Assembly: GCA_949130495.1 (NCBI GenBank)
Contig: CASBWL010000414.1
Span: forward strand, 719,001 to 783,000
Origin: Sambucus nigra
Taxonomy: Eukaryota > Streptophyta > Magnoliopsida > Dipsacales > Adoxaceae
DNA length: 64,000 nucleotides
Direction: 5' to 3'
The position numbers were made by a program, and so were the translations under genes. This document shows positions 9,528-21,179 of the stretch, piece by piece; the stretch's first letter is position 1, and each line of letters starts with the position of its first letter. The notes below the pieces were generated by a model. That model searched no databases. It was not told the DNA's origin and worked only from the letters and a program-made list of their open reading frames with translations.

Positions 9528-12500
9528 TGTCATGACCCCGAGCCAAAAATAGTAGCGAACTAGTGTCTTGACATGCCACCAAGGCATTGAATATTCTGGC
9601 CTTAAATTTTTCTCTTAAAATATATGTAGCGGAAATAAAATCACATGGTTATGAATTGTAAAATACTGAAAGTGAAGGAATTACATCATCAGATCTTTCT
9701 AAAGGAAACCTTATTTATATTAAAATATCCAAGAGTTACAACTTGACAAAAATTTCAAAGCCTTTTAATTAAAGACCCAAACATCCTCTATCTAATAAAA
9801 AAAATCTACTTAATGTAACAAAAAGAGCTCTAAAAGCTAAATCTTCAACATAGTCCTCTTATGTTCCATCCGCTTGCCTAATTATTTCCTTAAAAAAAAT
9901 GGTTAATTATAAAACATCAGCTAAAAGTCGAATGAGATTCAATCTCCAAATACTCCAAGGTTTTCAAAAAATAAATACCTATTCAAGTCGAAAGAAAACA
10001 TAAATGAAGTGGAGACGGTCATATTCCTTCCCTGAAAGTGAGATAATCTCCTCACCTATATACCGGACGCTGTGACCTGGGGATATACTCACCCTACTCC
10101 TCGAGCTAGGGGATTCACCCACATCGCGGAACCTCCCTTGATAGCACTAGAGTATACCAATTAAGTAAATATCTAATCACTAATATTTAATATCACACAC
10201 AAAAGATACACATATATATATATACTATCACTACACCGTATATATATAATATAAACTAAGGCTTTACCGTGTACTCAAATTCCCGTACACTAGCCTGTAA
10301 TTTCCTGAGTCTGTGGCCCGACTCAACATAATTAATTTTCTCACTTAATAATTTATCATCTTCCCGACTCTATGGTCCGAATCTAATACAATTAATTCAC
10401 ACCTCAATTAATATAATACTTTCCCCCAGTCTATGGTCCGACTCTAATTAAATTAATTAACACACCAATTAATTTAATACCTCCCCGAGTTTATCGTCCG
10501 ACTCTAATAAATTAATTAACACACCTATTAATTTAATACCTCACCGAGTGTAACGTCCTACTTTAATTAAACTAATTAACACATTTATTAATTTGATACC
10601 TTCCCGAGTCTATCGTCCGACTCTAATTAAACTAATTAACACATTTATTAATTTATTACCTCCTCGAGTCTATCGTCCGACTCTAATTAAATTAATTAAT
10701 ACACTTATTAATTTAATAACTCCCCGAGTCTATCGTCCGAATCTAATTAAATTAATTAACGAACTTTTTATATTTAATACCTACCCGAGTCTACAATCCG
10801 ACTCTAATTAAATTAATTATCACACCTATTAATATAATACCTACCCGAGTCTACAATCCGACTCTAATTAAATTAAATATCACACCCATTAATTTAATAC
10901 CTTCCCGAGTCTACAATCCGACTCTAATTAAATTAAATATTACACCCATTAATTTAATACCTACCCGAGTCTACAATCCGACTCTAATTAAATTAATTAA
11001 CACCTCAATTAATTTGATTACTTGGCATCGCCCAACCATCCTACCCGGACTCGATCCCTTGGCCCATAACTTAATATTTCACGAGTCTATGTTCCGACTC
11101 TAAATTAATTACTCTCTCAGTAATTAATTTAATACTTTGGTGTCACTTAACCAACATACCCGGACTCACTTACTTGGTCCATTTTTACATCTCATAATTT
11201 CATTCCCACATTTTCACCCACAATGTGTCACACATTCATCTCCATAAATTTTCCAATTATATTTACCTATAATTACCAACATACTCGGACTCGCTCACTT
11301 GGTCCATAATTAAATTGAATATGTTTCACCCAAAATTCACACTTTAAGTCTCAACTCTTAACTTATATTGTACATTCCTAATAGCTATCTTTTGAGTGCC
11401 TAGCTATTAACTTCTCTATAATTTTTCACCAATTAAAATTATACCCAACATCAAAAGAAAACCAGGCAAAACATCAACCTGCCCAACCTGCCAAGGTTTT
11501 CCCATCGTCGATCGATCGATGGCCCCAGATCGATCGATCGATCCTTTCATGGCAGTTCTCCTTCCCCACTGAATTCCACCATTAACGAAATTTCAAGGTT
11601 TGTAAACCTTAATTTCAACCTCTAATCAAGTCATCCCACCACATAAACATATTGGACTTTGATCTTATACATCATATACACTTTCTAGTATATGAATTTC
11701 TCAACTTATCTCACAATTTTCGAAATGGGTTTTTCCATAAATCTCCATTAACTTTGTTCTACAATTCTAAATTTCAGATTCAAATTCCACCATTTTATAT
11801 TCTGGTTTCTCATTCAAATCAGATATTTATACTCAGAGATATACAACACAACTAATTCTTACTTTGAATCTCATTCAATAGTTCTATGAACAGAAATCCC
11901 ATTTTGTACCCATTTATCCCCAAAACGGATTTCAGTTTACACATCACTAAAATATGAATTGGATATCACCATTTACACATTACTGCAAATTAACCACTTG
12001 CCTGAAATTGTTCGTAGGATCTGATTCCGTTGGTGTAAAGAATGGTTGATGAAGAACACCCCAAATTAGTCCCTTAATTTGGCTCCAAAAGATCCTCTAA
12101 TTGACTTCTTGATTAGCTTCCTCTAATCCTCTCCCCAAACCCTAGGTTTAGGATTTTCTATCTGCCGTTCCTAGTCCCTCAATTAGGTTAAAAATACTAA
12201 ATCCCGTTTTTGGCCATGTGGGCCTAATTAAAAAGGCCCAACTCACCTCCTGTGGGCCCGGCTATGCCCAAAATACCCTGAGACCCAATTACTACCCCCG
12301 GGTACTCTTTTCTGACTATCACGACCCATCTGAACTCAACTGCGCACTCAGAATTTCCATCTGAAATACTTTTTGACATTTCCAAATTTTGACCTCAAAG
12401 TGCGACACACGAGATTTCGAACCATTAAACTTAAAAGTCGCCAATTATAAATAATTAGGCTCACTTAAATAAATTCTCCAACTCATGAATTTAAGTTTCT

Positions 12501-12569
12501 CCAATTTAAATAGTTTTATAACTCCCAAAATATTTAAATATTTAATCCTCAAAATTACGGGGTGTTACA
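9528..12569 (-). repeat. Shared LTR A (3,042 bp)
   Basis: On the minus strand begins TGTAACACCCCGTAATTTTG at 12569 and ends GGTCATGACA at 9528. From about 9990 to 12569 it aligns with LTR B (16711-19159). It carries twelve 60 bp subrepeats (10304-11030), two more than LTR B, and a GATCGATC palindromic run at about 11508-11543. Confidence 0.75.
10304..11030 (-). repeat. 60 bp subrepeat array in LTR A (12 units)
   Basis: Units follow the pattern CCCGAGTCTATCGTCCGACT, then CTAATTAAATTAATTAACAC and CTATTAATTTAATACCT, with a period of about 60 bp. Diverged related units continue to about 11310. Units 10 and 11 (about 10850-10970) are nearly identical to each other and absent from LTR B, which points to recent local duplication. 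Confidence 0.85.
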
Positions 12570-12570
12570 T

Positions 12571-12582
12571 ACTCCCCCCCTT
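12571..12582 (-). other. Polypurine tract before LTR A
   Basis: Minus strand AAGGGGGGGAGT lies immediately outside the LTR start at 12569, preceded by a GAGGACTAAATTCC-type sequence common upstream of gypsy PPTs. It marks LTR A as the 3' LTR of the element whose interior is 12570-15654. Confidence 0.8.
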
Positions 12583-12881
12583 ATAAAGGAATTTAGTCCT
12601 CGAAATTAAGATGAGCGTAAAGTTCCAAGCTTCGCATATCACATTCTAGTCATGTGCCTCTAAGCCCTCTATAACTATCCCATCCGCTTCTAAGCATAAG
12701 TTACACAAGTATGCATTTAAATTAACCTGGGTGCCCATACACCCTATACCCGTGCTTATCCGCACAAAATTTGCCTTAATTAACCCGGGTGCCCATACAC
12801 CCTATCCCCGTGCTTTACCGCACGAAAGCTACCCGACTATGCTAGTCGTAACCCGTAATATAACTTTGAACCCGTAGTCAT

Positions 12882-12975
<94 letters not shown>
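12882..12975. repeat. Compound microsatellite (TC)n(CA)n(TA)n
   Basis: About 22 bp of TC, 17 bp of CA and 53 bp of TA in succession, inside the E2 interior. Confidence 0.95.
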
Positions 12976-12977
<2 letters not shown>

Positions 12978-13011
12978 CTGCCCGGGGTACCCAACCCATG
13001 TACTAAGAACC

Positions 13012-13148
13012 AGACATCTCCCCACTTTCCAATGTTGCGCTAAGTTTCATGCGTGGGATGTCTCGCAAAGCGAAATCCAAATAAGAAACCCCCCCGATAC
13101 ACTACTACCTAGCATTGTCGGTCGTTGAGATTCGTTAAACCCTCAGTC
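13012..13148 (-). repeat. Recurring module, fifth copy (E2 interior)
   Basis: On the minus strand it reads from GGACTGAGGGTTT through GTAGTAGTGTATCGGGGGGG and TTTGGATTTCGCTTTGCGAG to CGCATGAAAC. It keeps the whole hairpin centre and is closer to the E1 LTR copies than are the E1 interior copies at 6740 and 7232. It lies about 0.45 kb from the PPT. Confidence 0.75.
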
Positions 13149-13928
13149 CATAGCACGTACCCCTAAATACATGTCTCTTGACACAAAAGTATATACGCTT
13201 ACCCTTATGCCACCAAAGACAACATAAAATACCGCACCCTTACTATCACTAGTCCTTGCGCAAAATAAACCCCGAGCTATCTTTCTTTGCTTGAAAATAA
13301 ATCTAACCACCCTGATTCACTTCAGTAAACACCCCTACTTACCGGGATAAAAATGTGAGAACATAAGCCCCACTTTGTGTCTATCGCACCACACAATATA
13401 ACATAAATACACACATATACATAGGTTAAACTCCCTCTCAGGTGATACCTCGTATCAATCATATCCTGGTGTCACGAACACCAAAACTTACCCCCACTAT
13501 TCACAATAGTTCAAATCCCATCGCTATCCAGCCAATATTTAGGAAATATTATCAACGCTCCCCAAAAATTCTCGAAAGTAGTAACTCTTTGCATAATTCA
13601 AACCTTCACTCAGTGTACACCTCCACTCTCCCGTGAAGAACACCAAGGAACTCCGCTACCCCACGGAAAGTTTATCCATATACTATGGCTGCTACAGCTA
13701 ACGAACCCACTAAATTCGACTCACCCGCGAACTCTAGTGAAAAATAAGTCTTATATTCTGACATCCTCCTTGTCACTCAAAAATATATCCCATGCTCATA
13801 CGGTAAAAATAATTACCTCCATACTCCAGCTGCAATGGCTGATCCTCGGGTTCCGGAGCATCTTCTCCTTGCTCGAATGCGCCCATGACTTTCTGTAGTG
13901 GCTGTACATCCAGGACCTCGTCCTGTAG

Positions 13929-14972
13929 TTGACCCCTGCCTCACTTAAGACAATCTCTCTTCATGTATCCCGCTTCCCCACAAACGAAACACCTTCTAAT
14001 ACATTCATCCTGTCACTGATCCCTTCCATGCCGACCTTATTTGAATTCCTGGAAATCCTGCCGATAGCCCCCAGCTCTAAGTTTAGCATGATTTCCCTGC
14101 TGAAAATCCTGCCCCCTGATCTCCCCCTGCCTGCTGCTGGGATACCCCACTGGTACTGTTCCCTCCTGCCTTATATGACTGGCTAGTTTCCACTCCCCTC
14201 CATCTTCCTTTCGCGTGGAAGAGATATTCTTGATAGTGTAGGAGTGTTGCGTTAACGACATCAGTGTAAGCTACTAATGCGGAATTACCAATTAAATGTT
14301 GTCTGATTCTCCAGACTAACCAATTCACAAACCTTACTTTCTTTCTTCATCACTTATCTTATCCAGTACATATTTACCAAATGAGTAAATTCTTCCTCGT
14401 AATCAGCCACTAAATGGTCTACCTGAGTAACCTCACTAAATTTTCTCCTCATTTCGGTCTCAACCTCTGGAGGAAAATATTTGCGGCCTAATCGCACCCA
14501 AAACCCTTCAATAACTAGTGTATCCCTTTCCTCAACTGTGGTGATTGACTCCCACTACTGTAGTGCTGCTCCCATTAAACTAACAATGGATAGCATTTTC
14601 TTTCGCACCTCATTGCAATCTCCCATGCGTAGGTGACGCTGGATATCTCTCTTCCTTGACACGCTAGAACTACATCTGAACCCCCTCGCAATTCTGGTGA
14701 ATTTCCACTCTTAAAAACCTCTCGTACTTGCTGCCACCCCGATGGCCCCGCGTGGCCTGAACATCTGGTGCCATTAACACTTGTGGCTGATCCCATGGAA
14801 AGTACCCTGCCATTGCGACCACCATCGCTTCAACTGCCTACGCCACTAGTTCAGTTACCTGTGCTGCCAAAATCATCTCTGGAAGTTGCTACGGTAACTC
14901 TTGCTCCTGATGAGCCTCTCTAGTCTCATCTCCCCCTGCTACCCTGGCAACTCTCTCTCTTCTGGGCGGCAT
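13929..14972 (-). pseudogene. Decayed Ty3/gypsy gag (E2)
   Basis: Minus-strand gag ruin. A start MPPRRERVARVAGGDETRE can be read from 14972, with early in-frame TAG stops. A core at about 14380-14500 reads RKYFPPEVETEMRRKFSEVT followed by VDHLVADYEEEFT, diagnostic of PF03732 gag. Near the 3' end (13950-13991) a CCHC zinc knuckle is visible as CFVCGEAGYMKRDC, with Tyr where the zinc-binding His should be. Frames change several times between these islands, so no protein could be made. No protease, RT or integrase follows before the PPT at 12582, so pol has been lost or was never present. Confidence 0.75.
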
Positions 14973-15143
14973 CTGGAATGAGAATCGAATCATATGAGTT
15001 TACTCTCAAATAAAAATTTGGCCGAAGATCGTGTATTCGCATACGTATGAGAATACAACAATCCTATAATAGGGCTCTATATTAAAGATTACTAAGCCGA
15101 AATGTGAAAAACCTCACAGATCCTAAGGACATTAGAACCTGAT

Positions 15144-15155
15144 GCTCTGATACCA
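15144..15155 (-). other. Primer-binding site of E2 (tRNA-iMet type)
   Basis: Minus strand TGGTATCAGAGC. In the intact state it would follow the LTR end at 15655 by two bases; it is now separated from it by the MITE at 15158-15646. Confidence 0.85.
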
Positions 15156-15157
15156 TC

Positions 15158-15646
15158 TAGAGCTGTCAACGGGTCGTGTTAACGGGTCGTGTTAACGTGT
15201 TAACGGGTTAACGGGTGAAAACACCCTTAACCCGTACACGACCCGTTAAGACTAACGAGTCAAATGATAATACCCAAACACGACCCGTTAATATTAACGG
15301 GTACACGACCCGAATTGTTAACACCCGTTAATATTAACGGGTCTAAATGGTAACGGGTTGGGTGACCCGTTAGTACCCGTTAATACCCGTTAATACCCGT
15401 TAGTACCCGTGTAATATTGGTTCGGGTCACACGACCCAATAAAACCCGTTACCACTAACGGGTGATAATGGGTATAAACGGGTTTAATCGTGTAAGAGTA
15501 CAAACCCAAACACGACCCGTAATGATAACGGATCTACCGTGTTGACCCGTTAATGACCCAAACCCAATAAGACTTAACCCATTAACTTATAATTTCGTGT
15601 CGTATCGTGTCATGTTATCGTGTCGTGCCTCATTTTTCCAGGTCTA
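15158..15646. mobile_element. hAT-type MITE, 489 bp, inserted between PBS and LTR
   Basis: Flanked by a perfect 8 bp duplication ATACCATC (15150-15157 and 15647-15654). Ends are TAGAGCTGTCAA and, read inward from the other side, TAGACCTGGAAA, short imperfect terminal inverted repeats as in hAT elements. Eight-bp target duplications are the hAT hallmark. The interior is a mosaic of ACGGGT and ACCCGT words in both orientations, able to fold extensively, with no ORF, so it depends on a transposase from elsewhere. Removing it and one duplication restores a normal LTR-PBS junction. Confidence 0.85.
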
Positions 15647-15654
15647 ATACCATC

Positions 15655-18600
15655 TGTGACACCCCGCCTAATAAAATACCGGGTGATCAGTCCTATACCA
15701 AATCAAAACAGGAATCCCAGTTGGTTCATACTTAGCATCACTGTCAAAAACTTTTTTAAAACATACTAACCACCTAGTATTCCAAAAGATGGTGTCAAAT
15801 TTTAACTTTTTAATTAAAGAAAACAGTACATGTGGAAATAGATTTAAACCATTCACACAACTGAATAAAACTCAACTGAATAATAAATTACACAACTTGC
15901 CGAATAAACTACCGGCCACCAAAGTGAAATAATCCAATACAACTATCCAACACCTGAATAAATACATCTGAAAACTGTACTGAGAAGTCTGGGCGACAAG
16001 CCCAACTTAAAACTGAAACTGATACAAGATTCCTACTCTAGGGATGAATGAACGATGCGTCTAATCCGAACTCCTACTAGAATCCACATATGATGCAGCT
16101 CCGTATCCCTGGAAATATAATATCAATCCTGGTGTCCCTGTGGTTGGACACCTAAAAGGTTTTGAAAATAGTTTTATAGCAAGGGTTAGAACCCAAAATA
16201 TTTTGAAAATTTTAGCAAATGAATTAACTGCAGTAATTTAAAATGCATGAATGCTCTTCATATTTAAGTTAGTGTCGCACTCCCTTGTGGACATTCTCAC
16301 CCTCCACTATTGTGCACACCTAACGGTCACCTTGACCCCCACCTAGTTGCACTACCCCGTCCAACTAGTCCTGGTATATTCCCCCCTTGCCATACTACTC
16401 TAACTCGAGTATAATGATTCTTGAATTATAAGTTATCTCACAATTAACTTAATTAATTCCTTCTTAAATAGTAGCATATAACCGTGTCATAAGTTATATA
16501 AAGTAAATACATCACACACTGTATTATTACCCGCATATAATATTGAATACCATTATATACGTACTTTTACTAACGCATCCACACATATAACATACGTATA
16601 TCCATCCCTCCGAGTATACCCTCGCCGGATGATTCCCTCTAAAGTGCTATCTCACTAGGTGTGCTCACAAAACATAGTTCCCCAAGTTGGAATCGCTCAC
16701 CAACCTGGCCCAAAACATAAACGAAGTGGAGGCGGTCATATTCCTTCCATGAAAGTGAGATAATCTCCTCACCCATATACCGGACACTATGACGTGGGGA
16801 TATACTCACCTTACTCCTCGAGCTAGGGGATTCACCCACATCGCGCAACCTCCCTTGATAGCACTAGAGTATATAAATTAAGTAAATATCTAATCACTAA
16901 TATTTAATATCACACACAATATATACACGTATATATATATACAATCACTACACCGTATATATATAATATAAACTCCGCCTTTACCGTGTACTCAAAATCC
17001 CGTACACTAGCCTGTAATTTCTTGAGTCTGTGGCCCGACTAAACATAATTAATTTTCTCACTTAATAATTTATCATCTTCCCGACTCTATGGTCCGACTC
17101 TTATATAATTAATTCACACCTCAATTAATATAATACTTTCCTCGAGTCTACGGTCCGACTCTAATTAAATTAATTAACACACCAATTAATTTAATACCTC
17201 CCCGAGTTTATCGTTCGACTCTAATTAAATTAATTAACACACCTATTAATTTAATACCTCCCCGAGTGTATCGTCCGACTTTAATTAAAATAATTAACAC
17301 ATTTATTAATTAGATACCTTCCCGAGTCTATCGTCCGACTCTAATTAAACTAATTAACACACTTATTAATTTAATACCTCCTCGAGTCTATCGTTCGACT
17401 CTAATTATATTAATTAATACACTTATTAATTTAATAACTCCCCGAGTCTATCATCCGAATCTAATTAAATTAATTAACGAACTTTTCATATTTAATACCT
17501 ACCCGAGTCTACAATCCGACTCTAATTAAATTAATTATCACACCTATTAATTTAATACCTACCCGAGTCTACAATCCGACTCTAATTAAATTAATTAACA
17601 CGTCAATTAATTTGATTACTTGGCATCGCCCAACCATCCTACCGGGACTCGCTCACTTGGGCCAAACTTAATATTTTTCGAGTCTATGTTCCGACTCTAA
17701 ATTAGTTATTCTCTCAATAATTAATTTAATACTTTGGTGTCACTTAACCAACATACCCGGAGTCACTTACTTGGTCAATTTTTACATCTCATAATTTCAT
17801 TCTCACATTTTCACCCACAATGTGCCACACATTCATCTCCATAAATTTTTCAATTATATTTACCTATAATTACCAACATACCCAGACTCGCCCACTTGGT
17901 CCATAATTAAATTGAATATGTTTCACCCAAAATTCACACTTTAAGTCTCAACTCTTAACTTAGATTGTACATTCCTAATAGATATCTTTTGAGCACCTAG
18001 CTATTGACTTCTCTATAATTTTTCACCAATTAAATTATACCCAACATCAAAAGAAAACCAGGCAAAGCATCAACCTGCCCGACCTGCCAAGGTTTTCCCA
18101 TCGTCGATCGATCGATGGCCCCAGATGGATCGATCGATCCTTTCGTGGCAGTTCTCCTTCCCCACTGAATTCCACCATTAATGAAATTTCAAGGTTTGTA
18201 AACCTTAATGTCAACCTCTAATCAAGTCATCCCACCACATAAACATATTGGACTTTGATCTTATACATCATATTCACTTTCTAGTATATGAATTTCTCAA
18301 CTTATCTCACAATTTTTGAAATGGGTTTTTTCATAAATCTCCATTAACTTTGTTCTACAATTCCAAATTCCAGATTAAAATTCCACCATTTTATATTCCG
18401 ATTTCTCATTCAAATCAGATATTTATACTCAGAGATATACAACACAACTAATTCTTACTTTGAATCTCATTCAATTGTTCCATGAACAAAACCCCCATTT
18501 TGTACCCATTTCTCCCCAAAACGGATTTCAGTTTAGACATCACTAAAATATGAATTGGATATCACCATTTACACATTACCGCAAATTAACCACTTGCCTA

Positions 18601-19159
18601 AAATTGTTCGTAGGGTCTGATTCCGTTGGTGTAGAGAATGGTTGATGAAGAACATCCCAAATTAGTTCCTTAATTTTGCTCCAAAAGATCCCCTAATTGA
18701 CTTCTTGATTAACTTCCTCTAATCCTCTCCTCAAACCCTAGGTTTAGGATTTTCTATCTGCCGTTCCTAGTCCCTCAATTAGGTTAAAAACACTAAATCC
18801 CATTTTTGGCCATGTGTTAAAAAGGCCCAACTCACCTCGTGTGGGCCCGGCTATGCCCAAAAATACTCCGAGACCCAATTACTATCCTCGTGTACTCTTT
18901 TCTGACTATCTCGACCCATCCGGACTCAACTGCGCACTCAGAATTTCCATCCGAAATACTTTTTGATATTTTCAAATTTCGACCTCAAAGTGCGAGACAC
19001 GAGATTTCGAACCATTAAACTTAAAAGTCGCCAATTATAAATAATTCGGCTCACTTAAATAAATTCTACAACTCCTAAATTTAAGTTTCTCCAATTTAAA
19101 TATTTTTATAACTCCCAAAATAATTAAATATTTAATCCTCAAAATTACGGGGTGTTACA
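15655..19159 (-). repeat. LTR B, 5' LTR of E2 (3,505 bp)
   Basis: Minus strand from TGTAACACCCCGTAATTTTG (19159) to GGGGTGTCACA (15655). 16711-19159 aligns with LTR A; 15655-16710 instead resembles the 3' part of the E1 LTR. It has ten 60 bp subrepeats (17024-17630) and a GATCGATC run at about 18107-18140. Confidence 0.75.
17024..17630 (-). repeat. 60 bp subrepeat array in LTR B (10 units)
   Basis: Same unit as 10304-11030 and collinear with it unit by unit, except that two units present in LTR A are missing. Confidence 0.85.
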
Positions 19160-20859
19160 AGTTTTTGCCAGAAAAAATGAAGATTTTGTTGGAAAAAATG
19201 AAGGTTTTACATAAACAGATAAATTTATTTGTTTTGATTTTTTCATAAAAAAATATCAAATATAGATGTTGTTTGATTTTAATGTGCATTTGTCATTTTA
19301 ATGTGATGAGTTGATAAAATAGAACATTTGATACCATTGATTCAGTCAAAAGATCTCTTACATCATTGATCAAGTGAATGAAATTTCAAAACAATGCAAT
19401 TTCAAAATAATTACGCCTTTTTATTATTGTGGACCGTCATTGGCTTGAATTTTTGTTGACTCATCACTTGGATGACTGCACTATCTTTTGTGGTTTAAAT
19501 AATTTTTGGTGTCGATTTTGCCACATGTCAACCATCAACTGAAGCGATAAATATTCACTATTTTGCATGCGCGTTAGGAAGCGCACATGCAATTTTGAAT
19601 CATTCGGTGTTTCCTGGATAGACTTCATCACACATTTTCTTTTTTAAATCAATCACTAATTTTCCTATGCTATTTAAATCATGTTTTTTCTTCATTTCAA
19701 GCATTTACCCACTAAAAGTCCAATTACAATTATAGTATGAGAAAGTACATTAGCATTTGTGCCATTTTCGACCAACTCCCTTCCTTTTTTTCACTAGCCT
19801 GGGTCTAAAACCACAATTCTTCCACTTAGTCTTGATTTCTAAGGAAACTATGTACATGTCAGTCATTTATCAGTTTTTTTTAGGGGATACACCAAATAGT
19901 TCCTTAAACTTTTTTTAATACATTTTTAGTCCAAGTCTTTTTATTTTGCAGGGTTTTACCATGCCGCTGACGCGGAACTTTCAAGATAAGAGAATAAAGG
20001 ATTTTTTGGTACAAAATAAAACGCTTGAACTAAATGTGTATTAAAAAATATTTTAGGAACTTGTTAGTATTTGATCATTTTTTTTATGATTTCTTAGATT
20101 TGTTTTGGTTTTTCCTTTAGAAACATGATTTTTCGTTGTTTTTGCTGATTGGATTGGCCATTTTTTATCATACCGGTGGATTTCAATGTTTAGATAGACA
20201 ATGAGTTGGTTTGCTCTACGCTTTAAAAATTTCAAGGGTTTCCGTGGTTTTTACTCTAACCCTCAACTTTAGTTGCTGTTTCAAGAGGATTTCTTTCTTT
20301 TTACTTCATCTCCGCCATTTATGCCTGGTTATCAGTTAATTAAGAGAGTATTGAGGTAACTTTCTGAGCCAAATAGAAATTCCACCAAGCCCCTTTGGAT
20401 TGTCCCATTAACAGTTGTTCCTCCTTATACTTTTGAGGTAACACTCTTCAGAAACAAAAGGACATCGAATCAGGCCCACCATCTTTTGTTGACTTGGATC
20501 GTCAGCCCCAAAAAATTCAGTATAGTATGCCCGAGGTCATGGCTTCAAGGAGCCTGAACGACGATGCAAGGAGTGAAGATGGATGAAGTAATTATGTTGA
20601 CCTGGCCTCGTTTAAGTCTGTGGCAATGTTTTGGGATTACATTAAGGAACTCATGTATTCTCATCCACCTCCGACATCACCCATTTCACGTGTTGTGGTG
20701 CTTATTGAACCTTTAGGTCAAGCAAAATGAAGATATTATGTCACGCTCTTACTGTTTCAAGAAGGCTTCCTTCTGAAATGGATGTTGTCAGCTTTTCTGT
20801 AACATCACTCCATCCGAGTTGTTTAAGTTTGAACGCGTTTGCAGCATCCATATCATTAT
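19160..20859. other. Unassigned spacer; possible decayed coding fragment at 20480-20712
   Basis: Mostly AT-rich with no LTR ends. On the + strand 20480-20712 reads as a 77-codon frame with one TGA (20576-20578 region), containing MPEVMASRSLNDDARSEDG and later FKSVAMFWDYIKELMYSH, with sensible amino-acid composition. I do not recognise the family; it might be a fragment of a host gene. The rest shows nothing I can support. Confidence 0.35.
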
Positions 20860-21166
20860 TGTGTGTTTATAAGATTCAAGATTATTATTTGGTTACAAAG
20901 AAAGTGAAAAGAGAAATTTGAAAGATGAGAAGAGAGGGAAATAAATGAATCTGAGATTTCTGCAGTTTTTCACTAATTGAAAAATGTGATATATTGAGTT
21001 TATATAGACGATCAATCACTTGAGCAGCTAACAACTTATATGTTGACCTGGCATAACTAACTGCACAACAACTTAACCACCTAACCATCTGACTGTGACC
21101 TATCCATTTGAGTGATATGGCATCACAACAAACTAACTGATATTTGACATGGCATATACTCTAACA
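20860..21166 (-). repeat. E4 3' LTR (about 307 bp)
   Basis: Minus strand begins TGTTAGAGTATATGCC directly after the PPT (21167-21182, TGAGCTTGAGGGGGGA). A TATATAAA box is seen at about 21001-21008. The far end is set at the ACACACA near 20860 from the usual copia LTR length; it could be off by a few bases because no second LTR exists for comparison. Confidence 0.65.
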
Positions 21167-21179
21167 TCCCCCCTCAAGC

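Larger units (their letters stand above)
9528..19159 (-). mobile_element. E2/E3: two minus-strand gypsy elements sharing the LTR at 9528-12569
   Basis: In minus orientation the order is LTR (19159-15655), PBS, gag ruin, PPT (about 12582-12571), LTR (12569-9528), PBS (9523-9512), gag (9293-8649). One LTR thus has a PPT on one side and a PBS with gag on the other, so it acts as 3' LTR of one element and 5' LTR of the next. This is the usual product of LTR-LTR recombination between neighbouring copies. The two LTRs match over about 2.5 kb but their U5 ends are unrelated (9528-9990 against 15655-16710), so two subfamilies or a recombinant LTR are involved. PBS type, gag start MPPRRER and 3-3.5 kb LTRs fit Tekay/Del-like elements, but no RT is present to prove it. 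Confidence 0.65.

Noticed and set aside
10304..11030. Regular 60 bp repeats as a CRISPR-like array
   Set aside because: There are no unique spacers: the whole unit repeats. It lies in an LTR of a plant element and the same array is in the partner LTR.
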